This document shows positions 1 to 5,265 of a DNA stretch of 7,269 nucleotides, piece after piece. The stretch covers positions 1 through 7,269 of the forward strand of contig JAGKWY010000146.1 in assembly GCA_021151625.1 (NCBI GenBank), read 5' to 3'. Below the pieces are notes generated by a model that was given only the letters and a program-made list of their open reading frames with translations, searched no databases and had not been told where the DNA came from. The DNA comes from Gammaproteobacteria bacterium. Lineage in GTDB: Bacteria; Pseudomonadota; Gammaproteobacteria; Pseudomonadales; Cellvibrionaceae. The position numbers were made by a program, and so were the translations under genes. Numbering within the stretch: position 1 is the stretch's first letter; each line of letters starts with the position of its first letter.

Positions 1-62
1 ACAGCTTGGGCGAGCTGGGTGACTTAAATTAAAAGCCAGCCGGTTAAATAAAAAAATTGATT

Positions 63-68
63 AAGGGG
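63..68 (+). promoter_or_regulatory. Ribosome binding site of rpoS
   Basis: AAGGGG lies 8 bases before an ATG at 77 and is followed by an A-rich spacer. It supports 77 as the rpoS start. Positions 1-76 hold no promoter that I can recognise; in related bacteria the main rpoS promoter lies further upstream, inside nlpD, which would be outside this window. Confidence 0.75.
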
Positions 69-76
69 CTGAAAAA

Positions 77-1072
77 ATGACTTTACAAAACAGGGATACT
101 GCTGCATTTGAACGCGACGACGTGTTCATGGTTCCAGATGCGGAATTGGACGATGCAGATCTTCTTTTGGCAGAAGAAGAGGAATTATCCAAACCTGCAG
201 TGATAAGTGAGCGGCTTATTGATGACAAATACAATAAGACGCTTGATGCTACCCAGATTTACTTGAATGAAATTGGTTTCTCTCCGCTCCTGAGTGCTGA
301 AGAAGAAGTCTTTTTTGCCCGCAAAGCCCTTAAGGGCGATGAAGCAGCGCGCAAGCGCATGATTGAAAGTAACCTTCGTTTGGTTGTAAAAATTTCCCGC
401 CGTTATGTGAACCGTGGATTGGCCTTGTTAGACTTGATTGAAGAAGGCAATCTGGGTTTGATTCGTGCTGTAGAAAAGTTTGATCCTGAGCGCGGCTTTC
501 GTTTCTCTACCTATGCAACCTGGTGGATACGTCAAACCATTGAGCGTGCAATCATGAATCAAACGCGCACAATTCGTCTGCCGATTCATGTAGTTAAAGA
601 ATTAAATATTTATCTGCGCGCTGCACGTGAGCTGTCGCAAAAATTGGATCACGAGCCAACCCCGGAAGAAATTGCTAATCTGCTTGAAAAGCCTGTGGCT
701 GATGTAGAGCACATGTTGAGCTTGAACGAGCGTGTAACTTCAATTGATGCCCCTATTGGCAACTCATCTGATCGCGCGATTGTGGATACTATTGCTGATA
801 CGCATGTGTCAGATCCTGCAACATTGCTGCAAGATAGTGATCTGACTACTAGCCTGGATCATTGGCTGGATGAGTTGACCGAAAAACAACGTGAAGTGCT
901 CGCTCGCCGTTTTGGTTTGCGCGGTTATGAAGTGAGCACGTTGGAAGAGGTTGGTCATGAAATTGGATTGACACGTGAGCGTGTTCGCCAAATTCAGGTA
1001 GAAGCATTAAAACGTCTGCGTGACATTATGGAAAAACAAGGCTTGGATAGCGCTGCCTTGTTTAGTGCATAA
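77..1072 (+). CDS. rpoS: RNA polymerase sigma factor RpoS (sigma-38/sigma-S)
   Basis: This is the sigma-70-family factor that directs RNA polymerase to general-stress and stationary-phase promoters. At 331 residues it matches the usual 330-340 of RpoS. An acidic N-terminal stretch (about 12-50) is followed by region 1.2 (about 55-88, with DATQIYLNEIG), region 2 (about 93-163, with NLRLVV, DLIEEGNLGLIRAVEKFD and the promoter-melting segment FSTYATWWIRQTIERAI), region 3 (about 172-247) and region 4 (about 260-315). Region 4 ends in the helix-turn-helix STLEEVGHEIGLTRERVRQI that reads the -35 element. RpoS rather than RpoD or RpoH is indicated by size, the lack of a long region 1.1 and the segments RLPIHVVKELN and LDHEPTPEEIA. 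Lys174 aligns with E. coli Lys173, the RssB recognition residue, so turnover by RssB/ClpXP is plausible but inferred. The start at 77 has a good ribosome binding site. The gene is followed by an intrinsic terminator and converges on the HDOD gene. Confidence 0.97.
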   Translation: MTLQNRDTAAFERDDVFMVPDAELDDADLLLAEEEELSKPAVISERLIDDKYNKTLDATQIYLNEIGFSPLLSAEEEVFFARKALKGDEAARKRMIESNLRLVVKISRRYVNRGLALLDLIEEGNLGLIRAVEKFDPERGFRFSTYATWWIRQTIERAIMNQTRTIRLPIHVVKELNIYLRAARELSQKLDHEPTPEEIANLLEKPVADVEHMLSLNERVTSIDAPIGNSSDRAIVDTIADTHVSDPATLLQDSDLTTSLDHWLDELTEKQREVLARRFGLRGYEVSTLEEVGHEIGLTRERVRQIQVEALKRLRDIMEKQGLDSAALFSA

Positions 1073-1091
1073 GGTTCTTCTGACTAAAAAC

Positions 1092-1119
1092 AAAAAAAGC
1101 GGCAGAGGCCGCTTTTTTT
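1092..1119 (+). terminator. Strong rho-independent terminator, probably bidirectional
   Basis: GCGGC (1099-1103) pairs with GCCGC (1108-1112) around an AGAG loop. Seven A (1092-1098) and seven T (1113-1119) flank it and extend the stem to 12 bp. It starts 20 bases after the rpoS stop. Because the A and T tracts are symmetric, the same hairpin works on the minus strand, where the HDOD gene ends at 1162. It probably ends both converging transcripts. Confidence 0.92.
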
Positions 1120-1161
1120 AATTTAGCTTTTTGTTTAATTTAATTGTTGTGAAATTGATTG

Positions 1162-1998
1162 TTACAGCAATAACGCCATAGCAGCTTCCATTTCAGCGCT
1201 CAAATCTTCTGAGTCGGAAACCTGAATATCTGGATCAAGCCCCAATCTTCCAAATGCTTTCACAGTGGATAGATCCACCTGCGCCATAGAGGAATTACTG
1301 CCTGCATAACTTTGCAGCATCGCGACAGTTACTATATCGGCATAATCGGCTTTGGGGATGTTGCGTGCGAAATCTATATGTTGGCTGGGGATATGGGCAA
1401 GCTCTTCGGGAAAGTTCCAGGTTTTTAAAATCAAATCACCCAGTTGCCCTTGAAGTTGTTCAATAACGGTGTCCAGAGTGAAACTGTCTTTGAGGAGTGC
1501 CGGGTGTTCTTCGGCATAGGTCAAAATTGGCAGCACCCCGATTTTATGGACTAACCCTGCGAGAGTCGCTTGGTCAGGACGGAGGCGGGTGTAATGCTTG
1601 CAGAGCACATGGCTGATGCCCGCAATTTCACTTGAGCGGCTCCATACTTCGCGCATACGCATATCAATTAGGTCTGATGTAGCCTGGAACATTTGTTCCA
1701 TCGCCAAGCCTGTGGCGATATTGCAGGTGTACTGGATGCCGAGGCGCATAAGGGCTGTACGTAAATCTTCGATCGCACGGCTCGCGCGGAGTAATGGACT
1801 GTTTGCCACACGGATAATTCGCGCGCTAAGCGCTGCATCATTGCCAATAACTCCTGTCAGTTTGTCGATATCAGCATCCGGATCATCGGCCACTTCACGT
1901 ACTTTGAGCGCAACTTCAGGCAGGGTTGGCAGTACTAGCTGGTCCTTCTCAATGGCAGTAATAATCTCCTGGCGAACTTTCTCGGCTATGGCATTCAT
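1162..1998 (-). CDS. HDOD-domain signalling protein
   Basis: This is a 278-residue cytoplasmic protein with one HDOD domain (about 20-215) and no second domain that I recognise. Typical family segments are LPTLPEVALKV (24-33), DAALSARIIRVANSP (54-68), AGLVHKIGVLPIL (147-159) and LGDLILKTWNFPEEL followed by QHIDF (about 186-210). HDOD domains are relatives of HD phosphohydrolases that usually lack catalytic metal ligands. Here the usual His-Asp pair reads His151-Lys152, so a binding or regulatory role is more likely than hydrolysis. HDOD proteins in this class are linked to c-di-GMP signalling, motility and stress, but the sequence does not show which applies. The C-terminus (about 245-278) is acidic and ends in a leucine-rich tail. 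The ATG at 1998 is preceded by a modest GGGA about 7 bases upstream. The gene starts 35 bases after ygfZ on the same strand, so they are probably co-transcribed. Confidence 0.88.
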   Translation of the reverse strand: MNAIAEKVRQEIITAIEKDQLVLPTLPEVALKVREVADDPDADIDKLTGVIGNDAALSARIIRVANSPLLRASRAIEDLRTALMRLGIQYTCNIATGLAMEQMFQATSDLIDMRMREVWSRSSEIAGISHVLCKHYTRLRPDQATLAGLVHKIGVLPILTYAEEHPALLKDSFTLDTVIEQLQGQLGDLILKTWNFPEELAHIPSQHIDFARNIPKADYADIVTVAMLQSYAGSNSSMAQVDLSTVKAFGRLGLDPDIQVSDSEDLSAEMEAAMALLL

Positions 1999-2033
1999 TG
2001 GTTGTCCCGTTACAGCGCTATTTTACGTAGTTG

Positions 2034-2999
2034 TCATTCAGGCTTTTCATCTGCTGTAGGTATAGCATAGGGCAGTGGGAGTCGTTTTAATTTTTCTTTT
2101 CCGCTGGGCATCACTAAATCATCAAGGTTTTCACCGATCACCGAAGCAAGTACTTCGGCAGTTTGCGAGTCTCGTTGAGCTGCGGCTACCAACTGTCCGG
2201 CCGTTTGTTGGGTGACTCCGTGGTATAGGGGGGTTCCGGGGGAGGGCAAGCCATTTGCAGCTATTTCGAATCTGTACATATGGCGTTTTAATTTTCCGCG
2301 ATAGTGCAGGCGTGCAACGATTTCCTGACCTGTATAACAGCCTTTACGGAAGTTAATAGCGTTTACCAGTTGGTAGTTAATTTCCTGGGGAGTAAAGAGC
2401 TCATAGGTTTCCGCTGTAACACTGGCGATACCAGCCTGGATATCTAGCAGCGCCCAGTCATTAAGTTTCCCTGGTGTACCGACACTGGATAACTGCTGAA
2501 TAAATTCATCATGGTTTGCGTTGTTTATCCAGCATTCAAATCGATCTGAGGCCAGCTTAATTAAGAAGTTGCCGGATTTCTCTACAAAGCCATCAATTTG
2601 CTCGGGTAAAACAGAAAACAACTGTTCAGCAAATTGATGTACTTGCGGTCCATATAACCCATATAACAGGAAGTCATTGCTCCCATCCGCCAGTTTTGCT
2701 TTGGAAAAAACAATATATTTGTTGAGGTTTTGCATGGCTTTTTCGCGCATGCTAACCGGGATTCTCAATGCAATGGTTTCCGGATTCATTTGCAATGCGC
2801 GAAAGCTTAGCAAGATTCTTCCTTTGGGGTTGCATTGGGCTCCAATGCGCGTTACTCCGTTGGCTAGTTCGCGCACGTCGCAGGTAACCTGGCCCTGCAG
2901 AAATTTCGCGGTATCAGTGCCGGACACTAATAGAAGCTGGGAATCATCCAGTTTTACCCAGGACACAGAGTGATTTTGCTTAATAGTTGCGCTAGTCAT
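2034..2999 (-). CDS. ygfZ: tRNA-modifying/Fe-S cluster repair protein YgfZ (folate-binding, GcvT-like)
   Basis: YgfZ is a folate-binding protein related to the glycine-cleavage T protein (GcvT). In E. coli it is needed for full activity of several Fe-S enzymes, including the tRNA methylthiotransferase MiaB. The protein has 321 residues, close to the E. coli length of 326. The diagnostic motif KGCYTGQE lies at 219-226 with the essential Cys221, and is followed by the family segment IVARLHYRGKLKRHMYRF. The N-terminal half carries the expected GTDTAKFLQGQVTCDV (27-42) and the CNPKGRI segment (about 56-62). The 98-residue frame on the opposite strand inside it is a shadow. The start at 2999 is the first ATG of the family-like sequence, with no strong ribosome binding site in front. 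The gene is divergent from the diguanylate cyclase gene and is followed 35 bases later by the HDOD gene, its likely operon partner. In E. coli ygfZ is divergent from sdhE; here one gene has come between them. Confidence 0.95.
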   Translation of the reverse strand: MTSATIKQNHSVSWVKLDDSQLLLVSGTDTAKFLQGQVTCDVRELANGVTRIGAQCNPKGRILLSFRALQMNPETIALRIPVSMREKAMQNLNKYIVFSKAKLADGSNDFLLYGLYGPQVHQFAEQLFSVLPEQIDGFVEKSGNFLIKLASDRFECWINNANHDEFIQQLSSVGTPGKLNDWALLDIQAGIASVTAETYELFTPQEINYQLVNAINFRKGCYTGQEIVARLHYRGKLKRHMYRFEIAANGLPSPGTPLYHGVTQQTAGQLVAAAQRDSQTAEVLASVIGENLDDLVMPSGKEKLKRLPLPYAIPTADEKPE

Positions 3000-3082
3000 A
3001 ACAAGTGGTTACCGAAGCAGTGAAGGTGCGAACAAAAGTAAGGAGATTACCGGAATCATGCCGTGTTTTTAATAGCGATAGC

Positions 3083-3111
3083 TGTGCATGTATGACATTT
3101 TGGTCTATAAG
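3083..3111 (+). promoter_or_regulatory. Candidate sigma-70 promoter of the diguanylate cyclase gene
   Basis: TATAAG (3106-3111) is a good -10 element and TGTGCA (3083-3088), 17 bases upstream, is a poor -35 (3 of 6 matches). It would give a short leader before the GTG at 3141. It lies in the 141-base divergent region between ygfZ and this gene. I could not find a convincing promoter for ygfZ in the other direction. Confidence 0.3.
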
Positions 3112-3140
3112 TACCCCATGTTAATTGCCTATGGTGTGTC

Positions 3141-4469
3141 GTGTTAAGCGAAAACCCCAGACACTACTCCTCGATCCGGCAGAGCGGCTTTTATAAGCTG
3201 TTTCTCTATTGTTTGATTACGGTTGCCGTAATCTATGCCTATGAATTGCTACCGGCAAAAAAAATGCTGGTGGTTCCCTCTAAAGATCTTCCGCATTACA
3301 TCTACGGGGATACTAATAATCCTGATCAGTCTAATATCCGTTGGTTGGATTTTGAGGGTATGGGGTGGATTTGTGAGGTGCCGAATGACGGCAACCCGCA
3401 TCTGTGCGGTTTCAATGTGTTTCTTGGCGGGGGGCAGGGCACTGACGGGCTCGATCTAAGCAGCTATAAAACTATCAACATCGATTTGGATTACTCCGGT
3501 AGTGATCAGCGGTTACGGTTTTATTTGCGCAACTACGAACCGGGCTTTTCCAATATTAATGACATGCAAACAGCCAAATTTAATAATGTCCATGTGCCGA
3601 TTGAATACATTCGCGACGATTTGGTGTTAAGCCTCTCTGAGTTTTCGGTCGCTGAGTGGTGGATTACCGAGTACAAGGCTCCGCGTGAAAATTCGCTTCC
3701 GGATTTTCGCCATGTCATTGCATTTGGAATTGATGCTAGTTACCCAGGGGTGCCAGGTACACATGTATTTAAGCTTAATAGACTGGAGTTTGTGGGGGAG
3801 TGGGTTGCGCGCGATGATTGGTATTTAGGGATTCTGGTTTTTTGGGTGACTGTTATTGTGATTGGTGGGGCTATTAGTCTTGCGCGTCTGACTAAAGAGA
3901 TTCGCCTGGAACACCAGCGCTTGGAGCGGATGGCAAATCAGAATTCACTTTTAGCTCAGGAGACGGATAGATACAAGAAGCTTTCGATGGTTGACCCATT
4001 GACTGGTTTATTAAATCGCCAGGGGCTGGCCGAGTATATTGAACTGTATTTTCCGCAAAATAGCCTGCGCCAGGTTGCCCTGGTGGTGATCGATATCGAT
4101 CATTTTAAAAAAATTAATGATTCGCTCGGGCATGACGGCGGCGACATAGTGCTTAAGCGAGTCACTCAATTGTTAAACAGTAGCACCCGCCAAACGGATC
4201 AGATTGCACGTTGGGGTGGAGAAGAGTTTGTTATGGTGCTGCCAGATACATCGCTCGATAATGCCTATCGTTTGGCTGAGGAGATGCGCTCATTGGTGGC
4301 AACGGCTAATTTTGAGCAGTTTCCAGACTTACGCATCACCATTAGCCTTGGCGTTGGTGCTAGCGGTGGGGAGGTTCCCTTTCATCAGTTGTTCCGTAGT
4401 GTGGATATGGCGCTCTATCAAGCGAAAGCACAGGGACGTAATCGAACAGTCATGACAGCCCCTGGTTAA
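3141..4469 (+). CDS. Membrane-anchored diguanylate cyclase with periplasmic sensor domain (GGEEF)
   Basis: This is a predicted inner-membrane enzyme making cyclic di-GMP from two GTP. Its 442 residues run as follows: membrane segment (about 18-37), periplasmic domain (about 40-223), second membrane segment (about 226-248), a short charged linker likely to be coiled coil (about 250-282), and GGDEF domain (about 283-437). The catalytic domain looks intact: DPLTGLLNR (285-293), metal ligand and substrate loop DIDHFKKIND (318-327), signature GGEEF (359-363), and late motif ALYQAKAQGRN. An inhibitory I-site RxxD (350-353) sits exactly five residues before GGEEF, so product inhibition is expected. 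The periplasmic part is rich in alternating hydrophobic and aromatic stretches suggesting a beta-sandwich. It has two cysteines (78 and 89) that could form a disulfide. I do not recognise its ligand. The start is a GTG with no clear ribosome binding site; an in-frame stop at 3108-3110 limits extension, and the next ATG would remove the first membrane segment. Confidence 0.92.
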   Translation: MLSENPRHYSSIRQSGFYKLFLYCLITVAVIYAYELLPAKKMLVVPSKDLPHYIYGDTNNPDQSNIRWLDFEGMGWICEVPNDGNPHLCGFNVFLGGGQGTDGLDLSSYKTINIDLDYSGSDQRLRFYLRNYEPGFSNINDMQTAKFNNVHVPIEYIRDDLVLSLSEFSVAEWWITEYKAPRENSLPDFRHVIAFGIDASYPGVPGTHVFKLNRLEFVGEWVARDDWYLGILVFWVTVIVIGGAISLARLTKEIRLEHQRLERMANQNSLLAQETDRYKKLSMVDPLTGLLNRQGLAEYIELYFPQNSLRQVALVVIDIDHFKKINDSLGHDGGDIVLKRVTQLLNSSTRQTDQIARWGGEEFVMVLPDTSLDNAYRLAEEMRSLVATANFEQFPDLRITISLGVGASGGEVPFHQLFRSVDMALYQAKAQGRNRTVMTAPG

Positions 4470-4499
4470 TAGGATGGCGCGGACAAGGGATTGCTCGTT

Positions 4500-4505
4500 T
4501 ATAAT
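4500..4505 (+). promoter_or_regulatory. Perfect -10 hexamer upstream of sdhE
   Basis: A consensus TATAAT lies 23 bases before the GTG start of sdhE. No good -35 is present at 16-18 bases upstream and there is no extended -10 TG, so it would be weak or activator-dependent. It would let sdhE-ygfX be transcribed apart from the diguanylate cyclase gene, which ends 31 bases before it with no terminator visible between them. Confidence 0.4.
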
Positions 4506-4528
4506 GAGCGTTTTATCTAACGCATTAA

Positions 4529-4792
4529 GTGAGTAATCAAGTGGATGTAAACCGTCTGTTTTGGGGTAGTCGTCGCGGTATGCTGGAGTTGGATCTGGTG
4601 TTGATGCCGTTTTTAGAAAATGTGTACCCCACGCTGGAACAAAGTGATAAGGAACGTTATTGGTTGTTGTTGGAAGAGCAGGATCAGGATTTGTTTGCCT
4701 GGTTTTTGCGTCGCGAAAATCCGGCCAACCCCGAACTACAACGGATTGTGGATATTATTCGTGCAAATACCGGGCTTCAAAAAAATAGCTGA
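4529..4792 (+). CDS. sdhE: SdhE, FAD assembly factor of succinate dehydrogenase
   Basis: SdhE is a small cytoplasmic protein that promotes covalent attachment of FAD to SdhA of succinate dehydrogenase and to fumarate reductase. It was formerly annotated as YgfY or antitoxin CptB. At 87 residues it matches the family (about 80-90). The diagnostic RGxxE motif is present as RGMLE (16-20), within NRLFWGSRRGMLELDLVLMPF. Further family features are ERYWLLLEEQDQDLFAWFLRRENP (about 42-65) and the closing helix ELQRIVDIIR. The chosen start is GTG at 4529, because the resulting N-terminus (MSNQVDVNRLFW) has the length I recall for pseudomonad relatives. A second GTG at 4541 would give a start more like E. 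coli (MDVN) and has a weak AAGTGAG in front, so the start is uncertain by four residues. It is followed by ygfX, as in E. coli. A palindrome covers its stop codon. Confidence 0.95.
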   Translation: MSNQVDVNRLFWGSRRGMLELDLVLMPFLENVYPTLEQSDKERYWLLLEEQDQDLFAWFLRRENPANPELQRIVDIIRANTGLQKNS

Positions 4793-4801
4793 GTCTCAGC
4801 T
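4787..4801. repeat. 15-base palindrome over the sdhE stop codon; possible leftward terminator
   Basis: AGCTGAG and CTCAGCT mirror each other around one T, and the sdhE TGA lies inside the left arm. As RNA it can fold with a 6-bp stem and 3-base loop. On the minus strand the hairpin is followed by one A and then seven T (complement of the A run at 4779-4785), which is the shape of an intrinsic terminator for leftward transcripts such as a nadB read-through. On the plus strand there is no T tract of note, so it is not an sdhE terminator by itself. Confidence 0.4.
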
Positions 4802-4817
4802 TTCATCTCCTGCCATA

Positions 4818-4845
4818 AAACCATTGCCATCTTTGGCGATGGTTT
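4818..4845 (+). promoter_or_regulatory. 11-bp hairpin enclosing the ygfX start codon
   Basis: AAACCATTGCC (4818-4828) pairs with GGCGATGGTTT (4835-4845) around a six-base loop; all pairs are Watson-Crick except one U-G wobble. The best ygfX start codon, ATG at 4839, lies inside the right arm. The stem is preceded by an extra A and ends in TTT followed by CTGTT, so it also resembles a leaky intrinsic terminator. It could reduce ygfX expression relative to sdhE by attenuation or by hiding the start codon. The structure is seen in the sequence; the role is inferred. Confidence 0.55.
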
Positions 4846-5258
4846 CTGTTGCTTGCTCATCTAGCCTGATTCATTTCTATAGGCTTTTCTATTTCTGTTT
4901 CATCGTGAGTGTGCTGGTTGTTATCTCTCCTCGCTTGGCTGGGCAGCCCTGGTTATTGCTTGCCATTCCTTTTGTGGTGGTTGGGATAGCGTTGTTGTAC
5001 CGCCAACAAATAACAAAAATATTTATAGGGAAATTGTGGGTGGAGCAGGGGGTTTGGTTGCTGCGTGGGAATAATGTTGCCGGCAGCTATACGCTGGCAG
5101 GTGATGTATGTTGCTGGCCATTTATTATATTGCTAACGCTGCAGCATCAGCAGACAGGTAAGTTCATTTTTCTTGCGCTAGCCAGGGATTCATTATCTCC
5201 CGCAGACAATGCGCGTTTGCGCACCTGGCTGCGAGTTTGTTTGCGGCCTGGAACCTGA
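4839..5258 (+). CDS. ygfX: YgfX-like inner-membrane protein (SdhE partner, CptA family)
   Basis: This is a 139-residue small membrane protein, close to the 135 of E. coli YgfX. Two hydrophobic segments form a likely hairpin in the inner membrane (about 15-31 and 36-52), followed by a cytoplasmic C-terminal domain. The tail LALARDSLSPADNARLRTWLRVCL has the family pattern of a hydrophobic strand, Asp-Ser and an Arg-rich closing helix. Overall identity is low, as is normal for this fast-evolving family, so the call rests on size, topology, tail and position directly after sdhE. In E. coli YgfX interacts with SdhE and has been reported to affect the cytoskeletal proteins FtsZ and MreB. The open frame extends to 4620, but that part overlaps sdhE in another frame and does not look like protein of this family. 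ATG at 4839 gives the right N-terminus, though its ribosome binding site is poor and it sits in a hairpin. In-frame TTG codons at 4824 and 4833 are alternatives. It converges on nadB. Confidence 0.78.
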   Translation: MVSVACSSSLIHFYRLFYFCFIVSVLVVISPRLAGQPWLLLAIPFVVVGIALLYRQQITKIFIGKLWVEQGVWLLRGNNVAGSYTLAGDVCCWPFIILLTLQHQQTGKFIFLALARDSLSPADNARLRTWLRVCLRPGT

Positions 5259-5265
5259 CCCTGAT

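Noticed and set aside
1..32. Tail of an upstream gene such as nlpD, for example the frame ending at TAA 30-32 (SLGELGDLN)
   Set aside because: All three plus frames reach a stop within 32 bases and none resembles the NlpD C-terminus, so no partial gene can be supported from so few residues.
1598..2059. 153-residue plus-strand reading frame
   Set aside because: It is antisense to the HDOD gene, has Ser/Arg-rich low-quality composition and runs into ygfZ; it is a shadow of the real minus-strand gene.
2228..2246. G-rich stretch that could form a G-quadruplex
   Set aside because: Only three G runs (6, 5 and 3) are present, and the region encodes normal YgfZ sequence on the other strand, so the runs are explained by Pro/Gly codons.
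4620..4838. Longer ygfX starting at ATG 4620
   Set aside because: The extra 73 residues lie out of frame inside sdhE, are Cys/Arg-rich and unlike YgfX; the family length fits a start near 4839.
4529..5258. sdhE-ygfX as a toxin-antitoxin module (CptB/CptA)
   Set aside because: The RGxxE motif marks the first gene as SdhE, whose established role is flavinylation of succinate dehydrogenase; the toxin-antitoxin label is an older annotation, though YgfX may have a separate effect on the cytoskeleton.
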